Shown here piece after piece: positions 17,098 to 26,634 of a stretch of 64,000 nucleotides of DNA. This stretch comes from JBKBIP01 sp046297495 (GTDB lineage: Bacteria > Planctomycetota > Planctomycetia > Gemmatales > Gemmataceae): NCBI GenBank assembly GCA_046297495.1, contig JBKBIP010000017.1, positions 57,883-121,882 on the forward strand. Reading direction: 5' to 3'. A model generated the notes under the pieces. The model was not told where the DNA came from and did not search any database. It saw only the letters and a list, made by a program, of their open reading frames with translations. The translations under genes were made by a program, and so were the position numbers. Position 1 is the first letter of the stretch; the number at the start of each line of letters is the position of its first letter.

Positions 17098-18093
17098 TCA
17101 CTGGCGGCGTTGGCTGGCGACTTCGGGATTGACCCAAGCTGGCAAGGGCTGGCCAGTGACGCCGGCGATGAGGTTCTTGGCGCAGATCTCCGCCATCGCG
17201 TTCCGGGTGCCGACGGTGGCGCTGGCGATGTGCGGGGCAATGACCACGTTCGGTAACCGCAATAACGGATCGTTCGGATCAGGCGGTTCGGGATCAGTCA
17301 CATCCAAGCCGGCGGCGAAGATGACGCCGTTTTTCAAGGCGTCGTGAAGTGCTTTCTGGTCCACCAAGGGACCGCGCGCGCTGTTGACGAATACCGCCGT
17401 TGGTTTCATCTTGCGAAACGTCTCGGCGTTGAACATGCCGCGCGTCTGGTCGTTCAAGTCGGTATGGACCGAGACGAAATCCGATTCCCGCAGCAACGTG
17501 TCGAGGTCCACCTGCCGAGCGGCGAACTGTTGTTCCGCTTTTTCATTGCGATACACGTCGTGATAGAGCACTCGCATGCCCCAGCCGCCATGACAGCGTT
17601 GAGCCATCGCGTAGCCGATCCGCCCCATGCCGATGATGCCGATGGTCCGGCCAGCCAAATCTTGTCCTAGATGCCCCAACGGTTCCCAGGTCTTCCATTG
17701 GCCCGACAGCGTGTATTGATGCCCTTCCACCACGCGGCGGGCGGCGGCGATGAGCAGACAAAAAGCCATGTCCGCCGTGGCGTCGGTGAGCACGCCGGGG
17801 GTGTTGCCAACGGCGACGCCGCGCGCGGTGGCGGCAGGGATGTCGATGTTGTTGAAGCCAACCGCGAAATTGCTGACCACCTTCAACCTGGGGGCGGCAT
17901 CCAGCAGCGGCGCGTCGATACGATCCGTCAGCAACGACACCAAACCATCACAATCCGCGACCTTTCGCTGGATGAGATCATACGGCGGCGGCAACGGGTC
18001 TGGCCAGACCTCGGCGTCACAATGTTCTTGAATTAGTTTCATGCCGACGTTCGGCAGAACGCGCGTGACGAAGACTTTCGGCTTGCCGGCCAT
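17098..18093 (-). CDS. D-2-hydroxyacid dehydrogenase (glyoxylate/hydroxypyruvate reductase type)
   Basis: NAD(P)-dependent D-2-hydroxyacid dehydrogenase of 331 residues, closest by motif to D-glycerate dehydrogenase/glyoxylate reductase. It shows SNFAVGFNNIDIPAA, the Rossmann turn GIIGMGRIGYAMAQR, the catalytic Arg in VNSARGPLVDQ, Glu in GLDVTDPEPPDPNDPL, and His in VIAPHIASAT. The ATG is preceded by AAGGAG eight bases upstream. Substrate preference cannot be read from the sequence. It lies upstream of coaD on the same strand with a 151-base gap containing an inverted repeat, so co-transcription is uncertain. Confidence 0.92.
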   Translation of the reverse strand: MAGKPKVFVTRVLPNVGMKLIQEHCDAEVWPDPLPPPYDLIQRKVADCDGLVSLLTDRIDAPLLDAAPRLKVVSNFAVGFNNIDIPAATARGVAVGNTPGVLTDATADMAFCLLIAAARRVVEGHQYTLSGQWKTWEPLGHLGQDLAGRTIGIIGMGRIGYAMAQRCHGGWGMRVLYHDVYRNEKAEQQFAARQVDLDTLLRESDFVSVHTDLNDQTRGMFNAETFRKMKPTAVFVNSARGPLVDQKALHDALKNGVIFAAGLDVTDPEPPDPNDPLLRLPNVVIAPHIASATVGTRNAMAEICAKNLIAGVTGQPLPAWVNPEVASQRRQ

Positions 18094-18329
18094 GAGGGAA
18101 ACTCCTTCGTGTGCTGCACAAAATGACCGCAGCCGATTGTAGTGGTTGCCGACGGAATTTCCACTGGGAATGGCAAGATTCAGCGCTGCACGCTTGTCAA
18201 CGTCATGCGAATCACGTCATTTAATGTCAATAGCAAGCAAGAAAGGCTTGTTGGCAAGAGAATCGTTTTGCACAGGTGCTGCGTTGGTCCATGCGAAACG
18301 ATGGTGCCCAAGGCGGACAGAATGTCCTC

Positions 18330-21300
18330 TCACTCAGTCTTCGGCAACAGCGGGAAGACTGAGCGGTACAAGCTCCACATCAGCGGCCCAGTACCGCCGG
18401 TGGCGCGGGCGAGGAAACGGATGATGCGTCGATAGATGTGTGTCAGCGCCAGCCGATCATCCAGCATGGGGGAGCACTCCTCCGCGGCCATCGCCAAGTC
18501 TTCCCGAGCCAATGTGAACGCAGCATGTCGCTCCTGGGGATCGGCGCAGGCGACCGATATGGCCGCCTCCACCAGCACATGCAAGAAACGATGGGAAGCG
18601 TCACACTCTTGGTATTCGGCCTGCGCGAGCCGGTCCTTCGCCGAGGCAATGTCAGTTCGTAAGATTTCCACGGCGGCCAACCACAGATGGTGATAGCGCG
18701 TGGTATGGTCGGGAGTCAATTGCAAGGCGCGTTGGCTGACACGGTACGCTTCTTCTTCCTTGCCGGCGCCGTGCAGGGACAGGGCCAAGTTAATGAGCAT
18801 CCAGGGTTGCAGGCCGTCTCGGTCAGGCCAGTCAGCCATCCAGCGGATGACCTGTTGGTGCGCGTTGCAAGTAGACAAGGCGAACCCCACCGTCCCCCAC
18901 AAGTAGGTATCCTCGCGTAGTCGTTGGTCATGGCGGCGCAGCGTTCGTTGAATCCAATCCCGTTGATGGGCCTTGCCCAATTCCTCAAGGAACGTGATCA
19001 AGGCCCGCCGCCCTAATTCGCCGCGTGGTTGCAAACGATCGAGCCACTCCGCGCCGCTCGACCATTCTTGCTGGGCTGCCAGGTGTTCGATCCACAAGCT
19101 GGCCACTTGCGGATGAACCGCCTCACTCTCTAAAGCTTGACACAAGATCGCCCCAACTTGCGCTCCCCAGCCGGCCTGCCTCATGAAACGGGCAGCCTGG
19201 TTGAGGGGCCAATCCGAGTCACAGGGGGAAACGCACAAGGTCCGCAAAACTTCCTCGGCGTCACTTTGGTTTTCGCGCGTCACGGCGAGTCGCGCCGCGC
19301 GGCCCATGACATAAGGATCGTTGTCATGTTCTTGCAGCACGGCCAACGTCTGGCCGGCGGCCTCAATGTTCTCATCTTCCATTTGCATGTCAAACAGTCG
19401 CAGGCCCGTGTAGGTGTATTGGGGATCGAGAGCGAAGGCTTGTTGGATATTCTCCAAGGTCGCGGCGCGGTCGCCGAGTCGTTCCTGGGCCTCCCCAAGA
19501 TGGACGTAGTTGACCGGATTGCCGGGGGCTAGGCGGACCAGGTGTTCCGCCGCTTCCCGATAGGCGTCATCGGGACCGACTTCACGCAGCCACTCGGCCA
19601 AGTTCTGCCAGCCCCAGAGATAATTCGGGTCTTCCTCGACGGTGGCGCGCATCCGCGCGATGGCTTCGTCCAGATTGCCGCGCTGGGCCTCGATCCAGGC
19701 CATCCGGCCGCGCAATAACAAGGGTTGGCGCGAATCCCAGACAGTAGCTTGACACGCCGCCAGTGCTTCATCATAGCGTTCCTGCCAGGCGAGCAGTTCG
19801 GCTTTTTGATCATGGACCTCGATATGGCGGGGATTCAGCTCCAAGACCCGTTCCAGAGCCGCTAACCGTTCCGCCTGTTCCTCCGGTTGAGTGAGAGTCT
19901 CGGCCATCATGAGCCAAGAGCGCGCTTCTCCTGGACGCTGTTCGGTCCGCTGGTGGGCGAAGCGGCGCGGCAGTTCTGGCTGTTGCCGTTCCTCGGCCCA
20001 AATCCGCAGAGTGCGCCAGGCCCATTCGTAACTTGGATCGAGACGCAAGGTATGCTGGAGGCGCTGTAGTGCGGCATCTTGATGTCCCAGCCGCCATTCG
20101 ATGTCGGCCAGGTAGCCTTGGTTGTAGGGGTCTAAGGGAGAGCGAGCCACGGCCTGTCGCAACAACTCATGGGCCTGATCCAGCTCGTTGTCCCGTTCGT
20201 ACACTTCGGATAGTTGCCGGATGGCCAGCCCCCAACCCGGATTGATTTGCAGGGCGTGTTGCAAAGCGTCGATCTCACCGGAACGGTCCTGGCGCGCCCG
20301 GCAAACCAGAGCCAGATCGAGCCACAGGCGTGGTAACAGCGGGAAGCGCGCTGTCGCTTGTTGGGCCAGCTCCCAGGCTTCGTCGAGCCGTTCCATGTCG
20401 GTTAGCTGACAAATTACCGCCGACCAGGCGTGCCACAAGTCAGGGCGGGCCGTCAACGCTTGACGTAGCGAGGTGAGAAGCTCCGCGGTGTCGAGCGTGT
20501 GACTGGCATGGGAACGAAAGGCCAGCAAGCCATCGCCGAAAATCACTTGGCGCACCAGTTCTCCCTCGACGAAAGCCAAAGCCTCCTTGCGTTCGTTCCA
20601 ATCGTCACAGATGCTGATCAAGCCGGCGATGGCGAAATCATTATCCGCCGACAAGCGAATGCCTTCGCGGTACGCTGCCAGCGCCGCCTGGCGCTGGCCG
20701 GCCCGCAGGTACAGCATGGCCAGCACGTTGAACAGTGAGGGATGGTGCGGGTCCAGGCCCCGCGCGGTTTCCGCCTCGGTGAACGCTTCTGCCAGCCGCC
20801 CTTGCTGGCCCAACATCCAGGCCAGCTCACGGCGCGCCCAGGCATCGGCGGGGTGAATGTCCAGCAAGTGTCGAATGACCGGCTCGGCGGCAGCGGGGCC
20901 ATCGTCACGCAGCCATTCGATCCAGGCTTGGTGCAGCGCGTAGTTGTAGGGAAACCGGACGCAATACTCTTGCAAATGGGCTTGGGCCACGGAACGGTCG
21001 CCAGACGCTTCCGCCAGCAACATGGCAATGGCACGGTGGGCATCCAAGGCCAACGGCTCGACCTCGATAATCTGCCGCCACAACTCCAACGCTCGCGCCG
21101 ACTCCCCTTGATAGGAAGCCAACGTGGCCGCCGTGCGCAGCCAGATCGTGCGCTGGCAGCGACCAGCGGCGGCTTGCAACAGTTCGGCGGCGCGGTCGTA
21201 ATCTCCATGATTGCCGTGCATGTCGGCGGCGTACAGCAGTAGCTCGCCATCGTCAGGCCGCAGCCGGAGCGCCTCGTCCAACACCGCAAAGGCTTGCGTC

Positions 21301-23405
21301 ATGTCCTCCAGTTGGCTGTAGGCCCAAAACAAGGTCCGGGCTGGATTGCTGGACCGCGTTCCGAAGCGACTGAAGCGATTGCGCAGTAACGCCAAGGCTT
21401 CTCCGGTTTGGTTCAAGTAACGTGACGCTGAGAAATAGGACCGGGCCAGCCGTTCGTCCTTGTCTTCCAGGCAGGCGGCGAAGCGATAGAGGGGCAAGGC
21501 GTCGTGAAAACGGCGCAGGTCCCACCAGACATTGGCCAGATAATGATAGTTCCAGCCGTTCAAAGGTCGGCAGTGAATGCAGCGGCGCAGCCAGCGCGTG
21601 GTCTTGACATGTTCGCGGGCATCCGCGCTCAGCTCCTGGGCATACTGCTGCCAACAGAACGGGTCGGAATCGGGCTTGTCGCAAATCTCCCGCAGCAAGA
21701 CCAGCCGTTCCTCACGCCGGGCCAGCTCACGCAGGCAATTGACCTTGGACAGTTGCAGATTGACATCTTTTGGATACTTTTCCAACAGCTGTTCCAGGCA
21801 AGCCAGCAGCTCGGTCGTGTTGTTGTCATACATCGCCAGCAAACGCCGTGCTTGCAGTGTCAAACGATGATCCGGGGCTGACTCGCGCAAGGCGTTGTAG
21901 GCGGTCGCGGCCCGGTCGCGGTCGTGTTCCTTCAGCGCGACTTGCAGCTGGTGCAGTTGGTCGTACAGCGACGCGTCCAGCAGCTCGATACCGTCGAGCA
22001 GGTCGGCGCGGGCTTGCGGTGTCAGCACCATGCCGCGTGGGCCAGTGGAGCGATAGCGTTCCAACATCGGCTCGGCCAGGAACTCACCGGAGTGCCGTTC
22101 GAACGGATCGCGGATCAGCAGGGTTCCCCGCCGTGCGTCGTAACCGATCACTGCTTGTAAATGAGCTGACATCGGCTCGACCGTAGTGAGTGTGAAAGGC
22201 ACGCCGCGATCCAGCAAGGCCACGGCACTAGCCCAAGTCAACGTGAACTCCCGCGCCATCCAGCCGTTTTGCTCGGCCCAGCGGCGTTCGTGGTGGTCGG
22301 GAGTGCCGTCGTAGCAAATCTCTTGCACCACTTCTAGATGATCCACTGACATCGACCAGAAGCGACTAATGGCGGACAGTGTGGCCGGCGCGCACGTTTG
22401 GTGATGTTGACGCACGAAGCCGACCGGCAGCAACACGCGCTGGCCACTACCATCTTGGGCCAGGTTCTCGGCGACCTTGGTTTGAAAAGGATTATTCGCC
22501 TTCTTGGCCCAGTCGATGGCTTGAGGAATGTCACCGCAGTGATAAGCCATGTCAGCCCGGCGGCCATTCAACCATTCCTCCACTTCCTTTTCCAATAGCG
22601 GAGATAGTTCGGCGTAGCGCTCGTAGCTCTGTCGTGCTTGCTCATACATCTCCAACTCGGATTGGATGTAGGCGATTTGGGCGACGATGAGACCGTTTTC
22701 GATGTGCCGCGCCGCCTCAGTGAGCAAATCGAGAGCCTCGCGGTCGCGGTCGAGCAATTGCAGGACGTGGGCCACGGCTTGCAAGCCGGGACGGTACCAG
22801 GGGCGCAGCTCCAATGCCCGCCGCGCCGCCGCCAGCGCTTCCTCATAGCGGTCCTCGAACTCGAACAACGAACAGCGCTCGATGCAAATCCAGGGACGAT
22901 CCCCCGCCAGTTCCTCGGCACGGGACAGCCACGCCTCGGCGGTATCGAAGTCGCGCAACCGGCCCGCCACGCAGGCGCGGAAGGCGAACCAATCGGCGCG
23001 AATCGGTTCAGGAGCATGGGGCAAGTCCCCTTGCTCGGCCAAGAACTTCCAGGCCGACAGTAGCCCGCGCCGCTCCAGTACCCAGCGGGCATAGTAGTAA
23101 CAAGCCTCTGGATCGGTGGGGTGTTCGCGCCAGGCCTTGGCGTGATGCCAGTTGGCCAGCTTGGGCGCTCCCACGTTGATGGCCAACCGCCCCGCGACGA
23201 TCCGCGCCGCCGCGCCGCGCCAGGCCGGCAACGGTCCCAACTGCTCGGCCGAGCGATAGGCTTGCAAGCATTGCCCTTCTTGGTACAGTTCCAACACCCG
23301 CTCCAAGTCAGCGGCGGCGATGACAATGGGTTGTGAAGGTTGTTTGGATGTGGTAACGTCAGAAGTTGTTCCAGGATCGACTACCGGCATCAGTTGCTCG
23401 ACCAT
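18330..23405 (-). CDS. Giant TPR protein with embedded C39-like peptidase domain
   Basis: About 1,690 residues, made almost entirely of TPR-like helical repeats. The exception is a C39-like domain near residues 325-460, from VRQHHQTCAPATLSAISRFW to HLQAVIGYD and LLIRDPF. It supplies a putative catalytic triad Cys338, His415, Asp433 (numbered from the ATG at 23405). C39 peptidases normally cut double-glycine leaders and are fused to ABC exporters; no transporter domain or leader peptide is present here. The frame is open to a TTG at 23483, but GGAGAG stands nine bases before the ATG at 23405, so I use that start. No signal peptide is seen, so it is probably cytoplasmic. It may be a scaffold with a protease or pseudo-protease module. 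Confidence 0.85.
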   Translation of the reverse strand: MVEQLMPVVDPGTTSDVTTSKQPSQPIVIAAADLERVLELYQEGQCLQAYRSAEQLGPLPAWRGAAARIVAGRLAINVGAPKLANWHHAKAWREHPTDPEACYYYARWVLERRGLLSAWKFLAEQGDLPHAPEPIRADWFAFRACVAGRLRDFDTAEAWLSRAEELAGDRPWICIERCSLFEFEDRYEEALAAARRALELRPWYRPGLQAVAHVLQLLDRDREALDLLTEAARHIENGLIVAQIAYIQSELEMYEQARQSYERYAELSPLLEKEVEEWLNGRRADMAYHCGDIPQAIDWAKKANNPFQTKVAENLAQDGSGQRVLLPVGFVRQHHQTCAPATLSAISRFWSMSVDHLEVVQEICYDGTPDHHERRWAEQNGWMAREFTLTWASAVALLDRGVPFTLTTVEPMSAHLQAVIGYDARRGTLLIRDPFERHSGEFLAEPMLERYRSTGPRGMVLTPQARADLLDGIELLDASLYDQLHQLQVALKEHDRDRAATAYNALRESAPDHRLTLQARRLLAMYDNNTTELLACLEQLLEKYPKDVNLQLSKVNCLRELARREERLVLLREICDKPDSDPFCWQQYAQELSADAREHVKTTRWLRRCIHCRPLNGWNYHYLANVWWDLRRFHDALPLYRFAACLEDKDERLARSYFSASRYLNQTGEALALLRNRFSRFGTRSSNPARTLFWAYSQLEDMTQAFAVLDEALRLRPDDGELLLYAADMHGNHGDYDRAAELLQAAAGRCQRTIWLRTAATLASYQGESARALELWRQIIEVEPLALDAHRAIAMLLAEASGDRSVAQAHLQEYCVRFPYNYALHQAWIEWLRDDGPAAAEPVIRHLLDIHPADAWARRELAWMLGQQGRLAEAFTEAETARGLDPHHPSLFNVLAMLYLRAGQRQAALAAYREGIRLSADNDFAIAGLISICDDWNERKEALAFVEGELVRQVIFGDGLLAFRSHASHTLDTAELLTSLRQALTARPDLWHAWSAVICQLTDMERLDEAWELAQQATARFPLLPRLWLDLALVCRARQDRSGEIDALQHALQINPGWGLAIRQLSEVYERDNELDQAHELLRQAVARSPLDPYNQGYLADIEWRLGHQDAALQRLQHTLRLDPSYEWAWRTLRIWAEERQQPELPRRFAHQRTEQRPGEARSWLMMAETLTQPEEQAERLAALERVLELNPRHIEVHDQKAELLAWQERYDEALAACQATVWDSRQPLLLRGRMAWIEAQRGNLDEAIARMRATVEEDPNYLWGWQNLAEWLREVGPDDAYREAAEHLVRLAPGNPVNYVHLGEAQERLGDRAATLENIQQAFALDPQYTYTGLRLFDMQMEDENIEAAGQTLAVLQEHDNDPYVMGRAARLAVTRENQSDAEEVLRTLCVSPCDSDWPLNQAARFMRQAGWGAQVGAILCQALESEAVHPQVASLWIEHLAAQQEWSSGAEWLDRLQPRGELGRRALITFLEELGKAHQRDWIQRTLRRHDQRLREDTYLWGTVGFALSTCNAHQQVIRWMADWPDRDGLQPWMLINLALSLHGAGKEEEAYRVSQRALQLTPDHTTRYHHLWLAAVEILRTDIASAKDRLAQAEYQECDASHRFLHVLVEAAISVACADPQERHAAFTLAREDLAMAAEECSPMLDDRLALTHIYRRIIRFLARATGGTGPLMWSLYRSVFPLLPKTE

Positions 23406-23534
23406 GATCGGGGGCTCTCCACTTGTAATATACCATTCGCCTTTCAACCGGATTTTCATATTCACATCAAGTATAATCCCCAAAACTTGTCATTCCATCT
23501 CAGTAGGAGACACCGTGACGCAGGGGAAAGTTCA

Positions 23535-23680
23535 GGGCGAGCGCGGAACGTAAGTTCTCTGGCACCGTCTCGCATCGAGACCAACTCCCCCGCTTGCCTT
23601 GAAACAAGCCGGGAAAGAAAACAGGGGACGTACGTTCGCTGGCGCCGTCTCGCGCCATGAAGTACGTCCCCCGCTTGCTA
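23535..23680. repeat. Two imperfect ~60-bp repeat copies with GTACGTCCCC arms
   Basis: Two related copies lie at 23535-23598 and 23621-23680. They share CTGG-C-CCGTCTCGC and end in CCCCCGCTTGC. In the second, GGGGACGTAC (23624-23633) pairs with GTACGTCCCC (23662-23671). A shorter relative is at 35466-35483. The copies fill most of the 300 bases between the giant TPR gene and the DUF255 gene; nothing coding is seen there. Confidence 0.7.
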
Positions 23681-23702
23681 TGTTTCGATTTCCAACAGCC
23701 CC

Positions 23703-25676
23703 TTACTTTTGTTCCTCCAAATACAACGCCAGCGCGTCGGCCATCGTCGTCAGGCTGATGGGGCTGAGCTTCATGGTGGCGGTGAAAGTCTTGAAGGTCT
23801 TCTCAGCCAAGGCGCGGTACTGGTCATCGCCGGTCTTGCGCCACAAGCGAACCAGGTTGCGAGCGGCGACGCTGTTGCCGGCGGGTTGCGCGCCGTCGTA
23901 TTGGTCCTTGGCGCGGGCGAACAGTTCCTCATGATCGTGCGCGGTGTAATAAAAGCCCCCTTGCTTGTCATCGTGGAAATGTTTCACCATCACATCAGTC
24001 AAGGTTTTCGCTTCATCGAGCCAGCGTGGTTCTCTGGTGGCATCGTGCAGACACAACAAACCTTGGATGAGAAAGGCATAGTCGTCGAGGTAGCCGTTGA
24101 GGCGGGCTTCCGGTTTCTGGCCGGGACGCGCGCTGTAACTGCGCGACAGTCGGCCATCCTCAGTGCGTAGCTTCTTCAAGATGAAATCGGCGCCGCGGCG
24201 GGCGGCGTTCAGGTAGTTCGGCTCGTTCAGCACTTGACCAGCCACCGCGTAACCGGCGATCATCTGGCCGTTCCAGGCCGTCAGTATCTTGGTATCCAAG
24301 AAGGGGCGTTCACGTTTGGCCCGCGCCAAGAAGAGTTTCCGCCGCACGTCGGTGACGCGGGAGCGCAATTCCTCTTCCTTCAAGTTCATGTCCTGGGCGA
24401 CATCGGCTAGGGATTTCGGTGTCGTCAGGATATGATATTTCCCCTCGAAGTTGACCCCTTTTTCGACGCCATACACTTTTCTTACCAGGGCCAATTCGTC
24501 TTGGTTCAAGGCGTCTTTCAGCTCTGAATCGGTCCAGACGTAGAAGCGTCCTTCTTCCGCATCCGTCTCGGCGTCCAGTGCGGAATAGAAGCCCCCTTCG
24601 GGGGAAGTCAGCTCGCGCTCGACGAACGCCAAGGTTTCACGCACGACCTGTTGGTACAACGGCTTCTTGGTCTGGCGATACGCCTCGGCATAAATTTCCA
24701 CAAGCTGGGCGTTGTCGTAGAGCATCTTCTCAAAGTGCGGCACGGTCCAGGTGCGTTCGGTGCTGTAGCGATGGAAGCCGCCCCCCAGATGATCATGGAT
24801 GCCGCCTTGGGCCATACGGTCGAGAGTGGTCGTGACCATGTGGGCCAATTCCTTCGACTGGGTGCGGGCTGCCTCGTGTTGCAGCAGTTGCAAGTACGGC
24901 GGCGTGGGGAATTTGGCCCCCTTGAACTGGCGGGCCTTGCTGCCGAAGCCACCGTGGTCGGGATCAAAGCGGCCGCGCAAGTCGTCAACCGCTTCATCGA
25001 CCAAGGCACGGTCGAGCGGAACCAAGGCGATGCCGCGCAGCGTCCGGCTCAAGGCGTCGTTGGCGGCATCGGCTAGGCGGTCGGCTTGTTGGCGCACTTC
25101 TTTGGGTTTGTCTTGGTAAAGATCGTAAACGATTTTGGTGATGCTCTGGAAGCCGTGTACCTTTTGGCCGTCGATCTCACGGTCTTTCAACGGCCAGTAG
25201 GTGCCGCCGACGATGGGCTTGCCGTCCGCCGTCAGGAACATGGACAAGGGCCAACCCCCTTGCTGACCCAGCACGTTCAAGGCGGTCATGTAAATTTGGT
25301 CGATGTCGGGGCGTTCCTCGCGGTCCACCTTGATACACACGAAATGTTCATTGAGAAACTTGGCCATCTCCTCATCGGAGAAGGATTCACGCTCCATGAC
25401 GTGACACCAGAAGCACGAGCTGTAGCCGATGGACAGGAAGACGAGCTTTCCTTCCTTCTTGGCCTTGGCGAACGCTTCCGGCCCCCACGGATACCAATGC
25501 ACGGGATTATGAGCATGTTGCAGTAGATAGGGGCTGCTTTCCTGGGCCAGTCGATTGGGCGGGTGTTTCTTCTGCTTGTCGTCGGCGTCCGCGGCGCGGA
25601 TGGCCGGAGCCAGTCCGACCCAGAGAACCAGCAGACACCAAACGGCGAACAAGCGGAACGTTTGGGTGCGAATCAT
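23703..25676 (-). CDS. Secreted DUF255/YyaL-type thioredoxin-fold protein
   Basis: Member of the DUF255 (YyaL, spermatogenesis-associated protein 20) family: an N-terminal thioredoxin-like domain followed by an (alpha/alpha) barrel resembling N-acylglucosamine epimerases. The start MIRTQTFRLFAVWCLLVLWV is a signal peptide; GGAG lies nine bases before this ATG, whereas the longer frame to 25757 only runs into the repeat array. The mature protein begins NRLAQESSPYLLQHAHNPVH and has the redox motif SSCFWCHVME near residues 86-93. VDREERPDIDQIYM and GGWPLSMFLT are family hallmarks. Most relatives are cytosolic, so the signal peptide is notable. It lies downstream of a DsbD-N-like gene on the same strand. 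Confidence 0.9.
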   Translation of the reverse strand: MIRTQTFRLFAVWCLLVLWVGLAPAIRAADADDKQKKHPPNRLAQESSPYLLQHAHNPVHWYPWGPEAFAKAKKEGKLVFLSIGYSSCFWCHVMERESFSDEEMAKFLNEHFVCIKVDREERPDIDQIYMTALNVLGQQGGWPLSMFLTADGKPIVGGTYWPLKDREIDGQKVHGFQSITKIVYDLYQDKPKEVRQQADRLADAANDALSRTLRGIALVPLDRALVDEAVDDLRGRFDPDHGGFGSKARQFKGAKFPTPPYLQLLQHEAARTQSKELAHMVTTTLDRMAQGGIHDHLGGGFHRYSTERTWTVPHFEKMLYDNAQLVEIYAEAYRQTKKPLYQQVVRETLAFVERELTSPEGGFYSALDAETDAEEGRFYVWTDSELKDALNQDELALVRKVYGVEKGVNFEGKYHILTTPKSLADVAQDMNLKEEELRSRVTDVRRKLFLARAKRERPFLDTKILTAWNGQMIAGYAVAGQVLNEPNYLNAARRGADFILKKLRTEDGRLSRSYSARPGQKPEARLNGYLDDYAFLIQGLLCLHDATREPRWLDEAKTLTDVMVKHFHDDKQGGFYYTAHDHEELFARAKDQYDGAQPAGNSVAARNLVRLWRKTGDDQYRALAEKTFKTFTATMKLSPISLTTMADALALYLEEQK

Positions 25677-25703
25677 GGCAGTCGCTCCAAGGAAGGTGAT
25701 GAG

Positions 25704-25787
25704 GAATGATGAATGATAAACGATGAACGATGAAGTAGAAAGGCGGAACGAGGCCATTCATCGTTCATCGTTCATCGATCATCGTTC
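25704..25787. repeat. Inverted heptamer array, 4+4 copies
   Basis: Four consecutive heptamers of the form GAAYGAT or AAACGAT occupy 25704-25731. Four complementary heptamers of the form ATCRWTC occupy 25760-25787, with 28 bases between. The whole can fold into one long hairpin. It sits in the short gap between the DsbD-N-like gene (stop at 25789) and the DUF255 gene. A 3+3 copy of the same design is at 27091-27145. Confidence 0.88.
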
Positions 25788-25788
25788 C

Positions 25789-26277
25789 TTATGGGACTGT
25801 CACTTTCACCGTGGCAGGCAGGAGGCACTTTTCGTCATCACAGGCATTCATTTTGAGGAACAATTCGAGCGGCTGGCTGCTGCCGGCGGCGCGCTGGACG
25901 ACCGCTTGGATGGTCACTTTGCCCTCGTAGATACGGAATTCCGCGTCGATACGCTTGTCCTTGTACATCTTGCCAGGAGGGTAGTAAACTTGGGCGGGAG
26001 CGTTCTTCACGGTCAACGTCGTTTGCATCTCTTCCATATCTTCATGGCCGACCGGATTAGCGTATAGATGCCAGCCGGGATCGATGGTCAGATAGATCAT
26101 GACAACCTGTTGGCCATTGGCGGTCGGCCGGCTGGCCGTGGCGTTGATCTTCACCACCGAGTCGGACTTACGAGGGGCGGCCAGCGCTTGCGACAACCCG
26201 GACATCATCAGCCAGCTTCCCAAGGCTACCACTGCGGCGCCGCACAGGAATTGCTTACCGGCCATTGATTTCCTCAT
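25789..26277 (-). CDS. Secreted DsbD N-terminal-like protein
   Basis: Exported protein of 162 residues resembling the periplasmic alpha domain of the thiol reductase DsbD (PF11412-like). After a signal peptide (MRKSMAGKQFLCGAAVVALG, cut near ALAAP) come an immunoglobulin-like beta fold with IDPGWHLYANPVGHE and VYYPPGKMYKDKR. Near the end is MNACDDEKCLLPATVKV, where the two Cys match the redox pair of DsbD-N. The membrane and C-terminal thioredoxin domains of DsbD are absent. AAGGAGA six to seven bases before the ATG gives a strong start. It is followed, after the heptamer hairpin, by the secreted DUF255 thioredoxin-fold gene, suggesting a shared envelope thiol-redox role. Confidence 0.8.
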   Translation of the reverse strand: MRKSMAGKQFLCGAAVVALGSWLMMSGLSQALAAPRKSDSVVKINATASRPTANGQQVVMIYLTIDPGWHLYANPVGHEDMEEMQTTLTVKNAPAQVYYPPGKMYKDKRIDAEFRIYEGKVTIQAVVQRAAGSSQPLELFLKMNACDDEKCLLPATVKVTVP

Positions 26278-26634
26278 GAATGATCTCCTTCCTGTTCCAG
26301 TTGAGAAATTTTTGGCGATAGGGTGTCCGTCTGCCAGTTAAAATGGAGAGGACAATTTTTTCCGTTCGTCTCTGGAACGATTCGTGTTTCCGATGATTGC
26401 GCCTGCGGCTGAGGTGATACCACGTATTGTCGGTCGTTCCCGTGGCAAACGCGCGCTACTATCCCTTGTTTCGCCGGTTTCGCCAAGAGGAATTCTCTGC
26501 TTGTTCGCTACGGGTTACTACTGAATATAATCGAGCGGCACAAAATGGATAACGAACGAGAGACAGGAAAACCGATACCCAAAACTGCCGACTGGTTGGT
26601 CACCATCGCTTCGGGAAAAAAGGGGTGCCGCATT

